Positions 53,901 to 62,999 of a stretch of DNA of 64,000 bases are shown here, piece after piece. The position numbers were made by a program, and so were the translations under genes. Origin of the DNA: Mucilaginibacter gilvus (GTDB lineage Bacteria > Bacteroidota > Bacteroidia > Sphingobacteriales > Sphingobacteriaceae); the NCBI RefSeq assembly GCF_004054195.1, contig NZ_SBIW01000003.1:310001-374000 (forward strand). The letters are read 5' to 3'. Every line of letters begins with the position of its first letter. The stretch's first letter is position 1. Under the pieces are notes generated by a model, which made no database searches, was not told the DNA's origin, and saw only the letters and a list, made by a program, of their open reading frames with translations.

Positions 53901-55073
53901 GCAATTGTCCAGCAGATCCACATTGGTGTGGAACGAATTGATAGAAGAGAAGGACACGTTTTTGCTGCCCCAGTCTTTTATAGTGATGATCCCGTTACCC
54001 TTGGTGCCGATCCACAATTCGCCGTTGATATCCGAGAATGCCCTTACCGGGATATGGAACGACTGCCCGTTCGGTTGCTTTTGTACGATGCCGAAGTAAT
54101 TCTCCTTTTTGGCCACTTTCATTACACCGTTACCATCGGTACCAAACCAAAGCAGACTGGTGGCATCATTCATCAGCGAGGTGATCCGCACATTTTGCAG
54201 TACGGGGATTTGCACGGCAATAACGGGGGTGGGTTTAAATTGCTCATCATATTCACCAATGCCCTTTGATGCCCAGGCAAATACATAATGATTTTTAAAA
54301 AAACTCATCGAACGTACCTCGTGAGGCAGGCTGGCCAGTTGTTGTTTTTGATACTGCTTGTTTATCAAATTCAGCTGGCCGGTTTTGGTGGTGTAAAATA
54401 CGTGGTGATTGCTGAAGAAAACGTTATCGATATCTTGTACCGATCTGAATTGCTTCACCGCTTCAAAACCCTGTTTGGTGCGCTTAAAGGCTTCGAGGAT
54501 GCCATTATCCTTTAATAGCCATAGGTTATCCTGTTCATCAAAAAGGATCTTCACCAGCATAAAATCGGGCAGACCTTTGATGGCAATGTTATCAAAGCTG
54601 TCTTTTTGTTTATTGTAGTGATAAAGCTGCGAACTGTTTTTGTTTGCCGCGTACACCTCGTCGTGGCTGTCTATCGCCACGGTAAACCCGCTCGATTTGA
54701 TCTTTTTAGCGTTGTAGAAGTAGTTGGTAAAATCGCCGGTGTTTTTATTGAATTTGCTGAGGCCCTGCACCGTACCGATCCAGATGTTGCGGCTTTTATC
54801 ACCTTCTATCTGGTAGATCACATTGCTCGCGAAGGCGTTTTTGTTGCCGGCCTTTTCGTAGTTAAAAACGTGGATATTGTTGCCGTCGTAGTAGTTGAGT
54901 CCGTCCCAGGTGCCAAACCAAATGATGTTGTCGCTATCCTGGTAAATGGCGTTGATGCAACTGTTGGATAAGCCGCTGCTGTTATCTATTTGCTGAATGG
55001 TGAACTGCGCTCTGCAAATATTTGCAAACAGCGCGAACGGAAGCAATAGGATGAATGCTCGTAAAAATCTCAT
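50952..55073 (-). CDS. Hybrid two-component system regulator (HTCS)
   Basis: A 1,373-residue membrane regulator. In order: a signal/anchor segment; about fourteen WxGTxxGLN-type propeller repeats in the periplasm (such as IWFGTWDGLNYYDG); a Y_Y_Y domain; a transmembrane helix (FAGYITVIFCAVSLFVRY); a histidine kinase (His in NIAHELQTPL); a receiver domain (Asp in IISDVMMPDMNG); and an AraC-type helix-turn-helix at the C-terminus (SEIFYRTGFNNKTYFFREF). HTCS proteins sense oligosaccharides in the periplasm and activate the adjacent Sus locus. It lies directly downstream of, and in the same orientation as, the Sus-like genes. The His-box has Gln where Arg is more common (HELQTPL). Confidence 0.93.
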   Translation of the reverse strand: MRFLRAFILLLPFALFANICRAQFTIQQIDNSSGLSNSCINAIYQDSDNIIWFGTWDGLNYYDGNNIHVFNYEKAGNKNAFASNVIYQIEGDKSRNIWIGTVQGLSKFNKNTGDFTNYFYNAKKIKSSGFTVAIDSHDEVYAANKNSSQLYHYNKQKDSFDNIAIKGLPDFMLVKILFDEQDNLWLLKDNGILEAFKRTKQGFEAVKQFRSVQDIDNVFFSNHHVFYTTKTGQLNLINKQYQKQQLASLPHEVRSMSFFKNHYVFAWASKGIGEYDEQFKPTPVIAVQIPVLQNVRITSLMNDATSLLWFGTDGNGVMKVAKKENYFGIVQKQPNGQSFHIPVRAFSDINGELWIGTKGNGIITIKDWGSKNVSFSSINSFHTNVDLLDNCVYAIEKGQDGLAYIGSDAEGITVYDLKRKSFIRWSEIINSKDYPSFGSVHCVLPDKDGSVWLGLNETGLVHLKLEQNAAGQVRINYLQTYRFTGDNRGPANDVIYTLAQGSNNHIWIGCRYGGLNVFDKATRTFKTFKAFSYNGSLSNNDVLSLFVDKAQRLWVGTSFGLNWINEKEAAESDRPVFKKLNTENGLPNNTIHAINDDNQNNIWISTNKGLAKINPQTLKIVHYKESDGLQSDEFSDNAVWKDKAGMLYFGGIYGFNYFMPQHINVSNEQPHLLISDMQFAGKNAPERGLKVLTKNGSVINQHYVLKPQDNYFELNLQPITYTNSQKCQYAYFLAGSDKGWHFIGKHEKIIYNNLPPGDYTLRIKWSNGEGVWTPGVTAFTVTVKQYWWLTPIAFAGYITVIFCAVSLFVRYRKNKFVMAQELKMEHLLREKDEHLHQEQLNFFTNIAHELQTPLTLILGSLERYLFKSKNTGQQEKGGNFLSIVKQEASRLHFLVHQLLEFRKAESGQLQNHYSYLNVSELMVNRSGLFNALVEQKQLDFSCNVDGDMSMWMDKDKLEKIIFNLLSNAFKHCEAKEYIIFDAYPKKGTGMMEIVVANSGCKLTDKETGKLFDRFFVLDGSQQNKISSGIGLAFTRQLVNLLGGEISVSCENNWIAFKVLLPLNFVPADAHQTVEISDKNDSASYIFGSLPDTQNPVGHFNLADNNKRSLVKSFEQEEKKAILIVDDEELIRFLLKDILGEGYIMYEASTGKQAIEVINRAMPDLIISDVMMPDMNGLQLCELVKNTAETCHIPFVLLSARTTIQHMTEGYSCGADAYIPKPFQTEHLLVRVQKLLEYRDKLHKVFSAGSNGLQLDTRDLDASDKSFIEKVTRVIEDNIDEELDGAFLENALNLSKIQLYRKIKTLSDMTPTELIRHIRLQKASVLLTASDLTVSEIFYRTGFNNKTYFFREFKKIYNCSPNEYRAKHRLSAVK

Positions 55074-55486
55074 ACAACCGGCATATTAATTTAAGCAGAA
55101 GCTGATACGGACAGATAGCAGAAGAGCATACCGACCGATCATTTATAATTGTATACCAAAGCTATGTTTTGGGGCTAAAATAAAGTAATACTATTTTAAC
55201 ATTTAGCAGTGATGAGGGCTTATAAACGGTGTTTGCGGCGTTTGAGACAATATTTTTACAATACAAAATTTGCACCTAAGCCATCAAATGTGCCGATTGA
55301 ACCACTTTTACGATTGTATTAGCATATTAGCGGGGTGAGGTATCGGTTCACTATGATAAAGGTGCAAAATATGTTAACCCTTAAAAAATTAATTATTTGA
55401 TAATCAGATAATTAACAAAAGTAACATTGAATTGTGTTAACTTTTGTAAACTTTTTTCAATGAATTTCATCGCCAAAAGTAAACAA
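55074..55486. other. Intergenic region between HTCS and GH26 genes
   Basis: About 410 bp without a recognisable gene. It is AT-rich and should hold the HTCS promoter. No repeat or RNA gene is evident apart from the hairpin at its right end. The low-complexity tracts (TTAAAAAATTAATTATTTGATAAT) look like a promoter/regulatory region. Confidence 0.45.
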
Positions 55487-55514
55487 GATTGGGCGGAGAT
55501 ATCCCCGCCCAATC
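55487..55514 (-). terminator. Terminator of the GH26/Sus operon
   Basis: GATTGGGCGG and CCGCCCAATC form an inverted repeat with an 8-base loop, 26 bp after the GH26 stop codon. The minus strand continues with CTTGTTTACTTTT, a moderately T-rich tract. Confidence 0.72.
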
Positions 55515-55539
55515 AACCAATATAAACTAAACTATAATC

Positions 55540-56574
55540 TTACCAACCCGGCATTTTATCAAGGTTCACCACTCTTGGCGATGTATACAGTGCTTTAATA
55601 TTCGCCTCCGTATTGCCCGAAAAGGTAAGTTCCGACCAGCTCATGAAGAACGTCCACTTTGGCTGGGCGGATAGCTCATCAGCTGTGGGCAGCTTTTCGC
55701 ATTCGCCAATGGCAATGGGCTTACCGGCCGCTGCTGCTACCATAATATCGTATTTTGCTTTAGTGTAACCGCTGCCATCGTATACATCCAGCGCTGCTAC
55801 ATCCCAGTATGCATCGCCAGGCTTGTAGGCCGATGCATCGCTGCTTAAAGAGCCAAAATCCTGGATATCCCAAACCCAGATGAGGTTGGTGAGGCCTTTT
55901 GTTTTGGTCATGTAATCGTGTAGTTGCTCGTAAAGCTTGCGGGTACCGTTGGCACCGGGGCGACCGCCCCACCAAAATGCGCCCTGGTTCATTTCGTGGT
56001 ATGGGCGCCAAAGCACCTCCACGTTTTTGTCTTTCAATTGCTGCAGGTACACGCAGATCTCATCTACCAAACCTTTCCATTTAGTGTTGATGACGGTGCC
56101 GTCGGTTAGTAGTTCCGTCCATTGCGCGTCGGTAAGTTTGCTTTGCACACCTGTGGCGTCGAAGCCGCAAGGTTCTGCCAATGCAGGGTTGCAAGAGTGC
56201 CACATAATATTTACCAGAGCGCCTTTTTTAAATTCGGCTGCTGCCTCGTCCGTCATTACCTGGCGGTTCATAATGTTATCCGCCTGGAACAGGAAGTCAC
56301 CACTCCATAGCGCTGGGTATTTGCCGGTAACGCTGAATGCTTTATTGGTCCATGCCGCGGGGGTGGAGTTTGGCTCGCGGTTATGGATGCCGCTCAGCAC
56401 TTTTGTGCCGCTAATGCTGTACAAATATTTTAACGATTTAAATGGCGTGTTAGGTATCACGGGCACAATTACCTCCGGTGCCGGCGGCGATTGTTTAACC
56501 TCTTTTTGGCAGGCGTAAAAGACAAATGCCATCGCCATTAAGCCTATTGCTGAAATTATAGCTCTCTTTTTCAT
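55540..56574 (-). CDS. GH26 beta-mannanase-like lipoprotein of the Sus locus
   Basis: A 344-residue GH26 enzyme with a lipoprotein signal (MAMAFVFYAC). The acid/base Glu sits in WRPYHEMNQGAFWWGG and the nucleophile Glu in IAIGECEKLP. The protein is tied to the outer membrane and would cut mannan-like chains outside or at the cell surface. The ATG at 56574 is chosen because it begins the signal peptide; the frame is open far upstream (to 56676) without plausible leader sequence. It is the last gene of the SusC-SusD-lipoprotein-GH26 operon. Confidence 0.92.
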   Translation of the reverse strand: MKKRAIISAIGLMAMAFVFYACQKEVKQSPPAPEVIVPVIPNTPFKSLKYLYSISGTKVLSGIHNREPNSTPAAWTNKAFSVTGKYPALWSGDFLFQADNIMNRQVMTDEAAAEFKKGALVNIMWHSCNPALAEPCGFDATGVQSKLTDAQWTELLTDGTVINTKWKGLVDEICVYLQQLKDKNVEVLWRPYHEMNQGAFWWGGRPGANGTRKLYEQLHDYMTKTKGLTNLIWVWDIQDFGSLSSDASAYKPGDAYWDVAALDVYDGSGYTKAKYDIMVAAAAGKPIAIGECEKLPTADELSAQPKWTFFMSWSELTFSGNTEANIKALYTSPRVVNLDKMPGW

Positions 56575-56730
56575 AGATAACGATCTTAAGTACCGTATTA
56601 CCGGCTGTTTTTTTATGGCGTATGCAAGTGAACTTGCGTTTGCCGTTTTCTTACTGATTTGCAGGGTATTCACCATCAGGCTTAAGTGTTAACAGCGGGC
56701 ATAAACATTACGCCCGCTGTTATAAATTTA

Positions 56731-57645
56731 CTATTGTTTTTTAACATCAACCCAAAGCTTGTATGGGCGCTTTACTATCTTATCATAGTCGCTGTAGATA
56801 TTGCCGTAATCATCAGCACCCGCAATAGCGAATGTGAATGCATTGTCGGTAATGGTTTTCTTCAGACCATTGCCCAAGTCGCTGGTGCCCGCGCCATCAA
56901 ACGTACACACCTTGGTTGTTCCATCGGTAAATGTGAACGTGATGGTATTGTTAGCATAGTTATGCAGCCATTTGCCGGTGCCTTTCGGGATAACGCGGTA
57001 CTTGCCGTTTACATCGGTAACCGGGTTTTTGATATAGGTGAAATCGGCGTAAGCGCCATCGGCACCCGCCGCGTTTACCACATCGCCCTGTGTATTGCCA
57101 TCGGCTGTGATGCCGGTGTAAGTAAAGGTTAAAGTGTTATCATACTCCGACGCCGGGCCGTTTGCCGGCCATACCGATTTGGACGCCATATTCAACACCG
57201 AACCACCGCCATACTGCGGGCCGGTACCGCCATACAGGGTGTAATCCTGAATGGTAAAGGTGCCTAAAAGCGCCTCGGTAAAGGGTTGGATGATCACCGT
57301 CCACTCGCGGGTTTCGCCCGTTTCGGAGGTTACGGTGTATTTAGCCCGATTGCTATTCGCGGCAAAATCTACCACCTGGCCGGATGCCGGGGTAACCGAT
57401 GATTTGTAAGAGGTTTGGATAGTAGGCTTTACCGCGTTAAATGTAGTGCCTGCTTGTAGCAGTACACGTACTGTAACGGTAGCGTTCGGCCTGTCTACCA
57501 CGGCGGGGCCAACCTGTACCAGCCCATCGCTCAGGCTTACGGCCTCTATGGCGCGCTCGTGGCTTTGAATGCCGGCCGCAGGGTCTTTTTTACAGGCCGC
57601 GAAGAGCAGCACCGTAAGTATAAATAGATAGTTTATGCGTTTCAT
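56731..57645 (-). CDS. Sus-locus surface lipoprotein, possible glycan-binding protein
   Basis: A 304-residue lipoprotein (lipobox LLFAAC). The N-terminal part (about 30-125) has a DUF5018-like beta-sandwich ending TGETREWTVIIQP, a pattern found in Bacteroidetes surface proteins. The C-terminal half (about 130-300) is rich in Gly, Thr and aromatic residues, as in glycan-binding SusE/F-type proteins. Its place between susD and the GH26 gene supports a substrate-binding role. It shows no catalytic motif. Function is an inference from context. Confidence 0.75.
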   Translation of the reverse strand: MKRINYLFILTVLLFAACKKDPAAGIQSHERAIEAVSLSDGLVQVGPAVVDRPNATVTVRVLLQAGTTFNAVKPTIQTSYKSSVTPASGQVVDFAANSNRAKYTVTSETGETREWTVIIQPFTEALLGTFTIQDYTLYGGTGPQYGGGSVLNMASKSVWPANGPASEYDNTLTFTYTGITADGNTQGDVVNAAGADGAYADFTYIKNPVTDVNGKYRVIPKGTGKWLHNYANNTITFTFTDGTTKVCTFDGAGTSDLGNGLKKTITDNAFTFAIAGADDYGNIYSDYDKIVKRPYKLWVDVKKQ

Positions 57646-57665
57646 CTTCTTGATTCTTTTTTCGT

Positions 57666-59165
57666 TTAAAGATTTGGGTTCCTGTCAACTTCCGATTGCG
57701 GGATGGGGAAAAAGTACGGGTCGCCGGTTACGGATTTACCGTATTTGGTTACCAGTATGTTCTCGATGTTATGCGTACGGCGCAGGTCGAAAAGGCGCTG
57801 CCCCTCAAAGCATAACTCCCATGAACGTTCCTGCAAAACCGCGTCGCGGAATTGCTGCACGGTTAATCCCGGCGGAAGATCGCCAAGCCCAGCACGGGTA
57901 CGGATGGCTTTAACAGCCGCGTAGCCTTCGGTAGTTGGGCCGCTTGCTTCGGCGTAAACCAATAACACATCCGAATAGCGGAGGATAGGCGTGTTGCAGC
58001 TGGTTTGGTCGCCCGCCTGCCAGCCCGAATCGTTAAACTTATTGCTGAACGGACGGGTATACGAATCGGTAATACTTAAATTCTGTGTTGGGCCGGTGCC
58101 GGAGTTACCGCCGTTTACATCGCTGATGGTAGAGATGATGAGCTGGGTTTTCCGTTTATCATTCGCATCGAAACTGTTATACAGCGCAGATTCTGTTAAA
58201 AACTCATTGAAGCCACCTGGTACAAATACACCACCCGGCAACCTGAAATTGAGGTTAGGCATAAACATTTTTGGCAATTTGGAATAAAGGCCTTCGTTGG
58301 TGCCGGTACGGTCGGTACTGGCATCCCAAAGGTGTTCGGGGCCTGCCTTCTTGTTCACATCGTAAATGGCAACCAGGCTTGGGTCTAAGCCATAGGCGGT
58401 TTGCTCGTTGATCACCTTGGCCGAAAACTCTTTTGCTTTGGCGTACATCTCATCAGCTCCGGCCACAAAATCGTAACCTGGCGAGCCGCTTGCTTTACCT
58501 GATGCCAGCGTTAAGTACACTTTAGATAGCAGCCCCCAGGCACCAACCTGGTTTACACGGCCAAGGCGACGGGTTTGGTCCATCATGCCGGCAGCCTTGG
58601 TCAAATCTTCTATTATTTGTCCGTAGATCAACTGGATAGATGATTTGGCAAGGTTGGTTTTGCTCGGGTCATCAACTGGCTCTAAATGCATCGGCACTGC
58701 GCCAAATAAACGCACCAGGTTAAAGTAATGCAGGGCGCGCAGCGTGTATGCTTCGCCTATGATCTCGTTTTTGGCGGCATCGCTTATTTTGGTGATGGCC
58801 GGCACATAGGCGATAACCAGGTTGGCCCGGTTGATACCTACATAAGGCAGCTGAAAGCCCGGCCTTAAAACGCTGTTAGTTGGCGTGGCCGATAGTTTAT
58901 CCAATAATACCTCGTCGGCATTTTTACCCGCCGCTATTTCGATATCTTCGGTTGGCGATTCGGTTAGGGTGATGAAATTACGCGAGTAATAATCCAGATC
59001 GGGTAGGATAGAGTAGGCGTAGATCAACGCCGAATTAGCATCTGCCTCTGTTTTGTAAAAGTTCTCGGTAGAAAGAAATCCGTACGGCTTTTCTTCCAGT
59101 TGTTTTTTACAGGCGGTGAAGCCGGTAACAGCTAAAACCAGCGCTATATATTTTAATTTTTTCAT
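57666..59165 (-). CDS. SusD/RagB-family nutrient-binding lipoprotein
   Basis: A 499-residue outer-membrane lipoprotein (signal ends AVTGFTAC). The N-terminal SusD-like domain with TPR-type helices includes EAYTLRALHYFNLVRLFG, and the C-terminal part carries the typical LRYSDVLLVYAEA and QERSWELCFEGQRLFDLRR segments. It binds oligosaccharides above the SusC channel. It follows the SusC gene by 18 bp and is co-transcribed with it. Confidence 0.95.
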   Translation of the reverse strand: MKKLKYIALVLAVTGFTACKKQLEEKPYGFLSTENFYKTEADANSALIYAYSILPDLDYYSRNFITLTESPTEDIEIAAGKNADEVLLDKLSATPTNSVLRPGFQLPYVGINRANLVIAYVPAITKISDAAKNEIIGEAYTLRALHYFNLVRLFGAVPMHLEPVDDPSKTNLAKSSIQLIYGQIIEDLTKAAGMMDQTRRLGRVNQVGAWGLLSKVYLTLASGKASGSPGYDFVAGADEMYAKAKEFSAKVINEQTAYGLDPSLVAIYDVNKKAGPEHLWDASTDRTGTNEGLYSKLPKMFMPNLNFRLPGGVFVPGGFNEFLTESALYNSFDANDKRKTQLIISTISDVNGGNSGTGPTQNLSITDSYTRPFSNKFNDSGWQAGDQTSCNTPILRYSDVLLVYAEASGPTTEGYAAVKAIRTRAGLGDLPPGLTVQQFRDAVLQERSWELCFEGQRLFDLRRTHNIENILVTKYGKSVTGDPYFFPIPQSEVDRNPNL

Positions 59166-59183
59166 GTTGTTTGCTCTTAAAAA

Positions 59184-62100
59184 TTAGAAACTAACGTTTA
59201 CGCCCAGTGAATAAGTCCGTGGTTTGCGGTAGTTGCCACCAAATTGCCCGTTCTCCTGCACCTCAGGATCGAAGCTTGGGTTGAACTTGGTGAAGGTGTA
59301 CAGGTTGCTCCCCGAGAAGTAAACCCGCAGGTTGGAAATACCTTTGATGGTTTGCGGCTTAAGCGTGTACCCTAAATTCACATTCTGGATGCGCAGGAAC
59401 GAGCCGCTTTCGATATACCAATCCGACGCGTAGTTAACCCTCGTAGAGTTTACGCTTGGGAAAAGGTTCGTTGGGTTATCTGGCGTCCAGCGTTGCAATT
59501 GCGCGCTTGGGGTGAATTTAGAAAAGTTGAATACATCGTTCCCTTTTACACCGTAAAATTGGGTAGATAAGTCGAACCGCGCGTACTTTAAGCTGGTGTT
59601 AAAACTGTAAGTAAAATCGGGGTTGGGGTTACCAATAATGTACTTGCCGTTTTGGCCAACCGCCAGCGGACCGCCTGCAATATATTTCAGGTCGCCAGCT
59701 TTTTGTACCGTGCCGTCTACCGGGGAAGTACCGCCGGTTTGCTGTACAATACCATCGAACAAATACCCTACAAACACCTGCGCCGGGTAACCATTAATGT
59801 AGTAGTTAAGCGGCGCGCGAATTGCCTCAATATCGCCTTGCGCGGCCTCGATAGAGTTGCCACCACCAATGTTAAGCACCTTGTTGCGGTTTAAGTTGAA
59901 GTTACCGCCAACACTCCAATCGAATTTACCTTGTAGGATCTGCGCGTTCACGCCCATCTCAAAACCTTTGTTATCAATCACCCCATCGTTGATCTGGATA
60001 ACGCTGTAGCCTGATGAAAGAGCTATCTGGTTCAATCTTAGCAGGTCGGTTGTGTGTTTAAAGTAGTAGTCGGCGTTGATGGTAAAGCGCTGGTTAAATA
60101 ACCCAAGGTCTATACCAATATCCAGCTGACGGGTAGTTTCCCATTTCAGGCTTTTGTTACCTAAGCCGTTGAATACTTTACCATTGGTATTGGAGCCATC
60201 GTTAAAAAACGGCGGGCCGTAACCGGTTTGGAAGCCGCCATCGGTAAAGTATTTGTAGCTGCCCAACAGGGATAGCGATTGGTAAGGCGAAATGCCCTGG
60301 TTACCAACGATACCGTAGCTACCGCGCAGTTTTAATTCTGATACCTGCGGGATGTTTTTCATAAACGCTTCTTCGTTCACTTTCCAGGCTACTGCGCCGG
60401 TAGGGAAGAAGGCATATTTGTTGTTGGCGCCAAACTTCGATGAACCATCTGTACGGCCCGTAAAGGTGAACAGGTAACGGTTGAGGAAGCTGTAGTTGAA
60501 TCTGCCGTAGTACGACTCCAATACCGATTTAGTGGAGTTGTTGCCCACCAGGTAAGTGGTTGCACCGGCAAGGTTCTCGTCTTTTAAAATATCATTCACA
60601 AAACCCTGGCCCTGTATGCTTGAGGTGCGCACGGTTTGGGCTTCGTAACTGGTACCTGCCACAAAGTTGATGTGGTGTTTGGTGCCGAAGTCCCTGTCGT
60701 AGGTTAAAAAGTTCTCTACGATGAGGTGGTTCGAATCATAATTGCTCACGGTACCCAAACCCTGGAACTGGTAGCCCGATGAAGTAGCATCCCTTGGCTG
60801 GTAATTATCGCTGATGGAGTTACCAAAGGCGTTGCTGATACGGGTACGGAAGTTTAAACCTTTAACGATATCCCAACTGATATAGGCCGACGACAAGAGG
60901 TCTAACGTTTTGCTTTTGTTAAGCACCTCGTTGGCAATTTGCACCGGGTTATTATAATCGTTACTGCCGATGTGGAAGTAAGTACCATCGGGATTGTAGG
61001 CCGGGAAAATGATGTTCCTGTCTACAGATAGGCCTTGCCCGTAGTTCTTGGTCCAGGTGGCGATGATGTTTACGCCAAGGGTAACGTTCGATTTTAGTTT
61101 TTGCTCCAGGTTGGCGCGGCCGATGTATTTTTCGTAACCGTTTTTAATGGCCAGGCCCTGCTCATTGTAATAATTGCCCGATACGGAGTATTTGGTTTTA
61201 TCGGTACCGCCATCTGCCGAGAGGGTATAGCTCTGGGAGATAGGGTTGCGATAAACCAGGTCGACCCAGTTGGTATTGTATGGCCATGGCTGTTTTGTCG
61301 GGTCGATACCACGCAGCTCGGCAACAGAAGGGTAGTAGGTGCCACCGATGACCTGACCAACATACTGGGGCGCTTCGCCACCGTTGATACGCGATTCATT
61401 GTTGATGCTTGCCACATCCACCGGGTCGGTAAACAGATCGAGTTTGTTACCCAGGGTTGATACCGTGGTCAACGCCGTCAAACCGATGCGTGCCTGCCCG
61501 GTTTTGCCGCGGCGGGTAGTGATCAAAATAACCCCGTTGGCACCACGCGAGCCATAGATAGCTGCTGATGATGCATCTTTTAATACCTCGATAGATTCGA
61601 TATCATCCGGGTTAACCTGCTTAATGCCGCCTGCATCCCCCAAGGGGATCCCATCGATAACCACCAATGCGTTGGCATCGCTGCGCGAGCCGTATCCACG
61701 TACACGAATAGTTGCACCTGCACCGGGCTGGCCCGACGGCGCGATAACCTGCACACCGGGGATTTTACCCTGTAAAAGCTGGTCTACGTTCGCCGACGGT
61801 ACACGGTTAAGATCGCTGCCTTTGATGGAGCCAACCGAGCCGGTAACGTCGCTCTTTTTGGTAGTACCGTAGCCTACAACCACTACCTCGTTAAGGTCGC
61901 GACTGGCGTTTTGAAGCGATACATCAATTTTGCTTTGCCCGGCAGCCACTTGCACCTCGCGGGTTTGCATCCCTATGAACGAAAAAACAAGCGTGGCCTG
62001 CTGGCCGGGTAAAGAGATGGAGAAAGCGCCTTTAGCATCTGATACTGCCCCGGCGGATGTGCCTTTTACCGCGATGGTAACACCGGGCAGGGTAATTCCC

Positions 62101-62207
62101 TGCTGATCGGTCACCACGCCGGTTACCTGCCGTTGCTGTGCCAACGCTGTAGCAGCGCTGATACAAAGCCAGATGACACACATGAAAGTTGTGTAAATTG
62201 TCCTCAT
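59184..62207 (-). CDS. SusC/RagA-family TonB-linked outer membrane protein
   Basis: A 1,007-residue TonB-dependent transporter. Order: signal peptide (ISAATALAQ); carboxypeptidase-regulatory-like domain (VTGVVTDQQGITLPGV); a plug domain with the SusC-specific YGSRGANGVILITTRRGK; then a 22-strand barrel ending NVSF. It imports large oligosaccharides with energy from TonB. The first gene of the SusC-SusD-lipoprotein-GH26 operon, which the neighbouring HTCS regulator is expected to activate. The GH26 enzyme suggests beta-mannan as substrate. Confidence 0.96.
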   Translation of the reverse strand: MRTIYTTFMCVIWLCISAATALAQQRQVTGVVTDQQGITLPGVTIAVKGTSAGAVSDAKGAFSISLPGQQATLVFSFIGMQTREVQVAAGQSKIDVSLQNASRDLNEVVVVGYGTTKKSDVTGSVGSIKGSDLNRVPSANVDQLLQGKIPGVQVIAPSGQPGAGATIRVRGYGSRSDANALVVIDGIPLGDAGGIKQVNPDDIESIEVLKDASSAAIYGSRGANGVILITTRRGKTGQARIGLTALTTVSTLGNKLDLFTDPVDVASINNESRINGGEAPQYVGQVIGGTYYPSVAELRGIDPTKQPWPYNTNWVDLVYRNPISQSYTLSADGGTDKTKYSVSGNYYNEQGLAIKNGYEKYIGRANLEQKLKSNVTLGVNIIATWTKNYGQGLSVDRNIIFPAYNPDGTYFHIGSNDYNNPVQIANEVLNKSKTLDLLSSAYISWDIVKGLNFRTRISNAFGNSISDNYQPRDATSSGYQFQGLGTVSNYDSNHLIVENFLTYDRDFGTKHHINFVAGTSYEAQTVRTSSIQGQGFVNDILKDENLAGATTYLVGNNSTKSVLESYYGRFNYSFLNRYLFTFTGRTDGSSKFGANNKYAFFPTGAVAWKVNEEAFMKNIPQVSELKLRGSYGIVGNQGISPYQSLSLLGSYKYFTDGGFQTGYGPPFFNDGSNTNGKVFNGLGNKSLKWETTRQLDIGIDLGLFNQRFTINADYYFKHTTDLLRLNQIALSSGYSVIQINDGVIDNKGFEMGVNAQILQGKFDWSVGGNFNLNRNKVLNIGGGNSIEAAQGDIEAIRAPLNYYINGYPAQVFVGYLFDGIVQQTGGTSPVDGTVQKAGDLKYIAGGPLAVGQNGKYIIGNPNPDFTYSFNTSLKYARFDLSTQFYGVKGNDVFNFSKFTPSAQLQRWTPDNPTNLFPSVNSTRVNYASDWYIESGSFLRIQNVNLGYTLKPQTIKGISNLRVYFSGSNLYTFTKFNPSFDPEVQENGQFGGNYRKPRTYSLGVNVSF

Positions 62208-62374
62208 AAATTTTGAATTGGTTTATGAGAACAATGTTACCTGTGCCGTTATAAAAGCTATTCCACTATTGTTTCAATATGGTACACCGTTTGTTTAATT
62301 AATTTATATTCAAATAGTTAGATATTTAGTAGGTCTTGTCTTCCCTATCGACCAAGCAAACCCAACGCTAAAAT

Positions 62375-62409
62375 AAAAGAGCAGCTACCGGATGGGCAGC
62401 TGCTCTTTT
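62375..62409 (-). terminator. Terminator of the cupin gene
   Basis: AAAAGAGCAGCT and AGCTGCTCTTTT form a perfect 12-bp inverted repeat, followed by ATTTT on the minus strand, 42 bp after the cupin stop. Confidence 0.8.
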
Positions 62410-62451
62410 GCTGTTGTACATTGATAAGTGTTTTCGGAACTCGTGTAGAGT

Positions 62452-62853
62452 CTATCGGGTACGGCTGTACTGTTCGTCGGTAACCTGTTCCATCCAATCT
62501 ACCGGCGAACCGTTTAGTTTTTCCTGTATCGCTATATGGCTCATGGCTGTTGTGGCGGTAGCACCGTGCCAGTGTTTTTCGCCCGGGGTAAAATATACCA
62601 CGTCGCCCTGGTGGATCTCCTGCCTCGCTTCGCCCTCACGCTGCACCCATCCAGCCCCTGCGGTTACAATAAGCGTTTGCCCAAAAGGGTGGGTATGCCA
62701 GGCAGTACGGGCACCCGGTTCAAAAGTAACCAGTGCCATAGTCACGCGCGATGGCTCCGGCGGGCTGATCAGTGGATCTATCCTAACCGTTCCTGTAAAG
62801 TATTCGGCGGGGCCCTTTCCAGAAGGTTGCGTGCCATTGCGTTTTATTTCCAT
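62452..62853 (-). CDS. Cupin protein, mandelonitrile-lyase-like
   Basis: A 133-residue single-domain cupin. The metal-binding motifs are [11 protein letters not shown] and PGEKHWHGA. The combination of [15 protein letters not shown] at the N-terminus with [10 protein letters not shown] at the C-terminus matches the small Mn-dependent cupins, of which some members have hydroxynitrile lyase activity. The physiological role is unknown. It diverges from nothing obvious and has its own terminator. Confidence 0.85.
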   Translation of the reverse strand: MEIKRNGTQPSGKGPAEYFTGTVRIDPLISPPEPSRVTMALVTFEPGARTAWHTHPFGQTLIVTAGAGWVQREGEARQEIHQGDVVYFTPGEKHWHGATATTAMSHIAIQEKLNGSPVDWMEQVTDEQYSRTR

Positions 62854-62999
62854 GTTGATCTATTTAAATTAGTCGTTTTATTGGAGGTAAATTACCTGCC
62901 AATTTACAGATATCAAAGATACCCCGGCCATGGGCGTAGTGTTAACAATCACCAAACAAAAAAGTGTATAATTCAAACAAATTTAAACCGAAATGAGCG

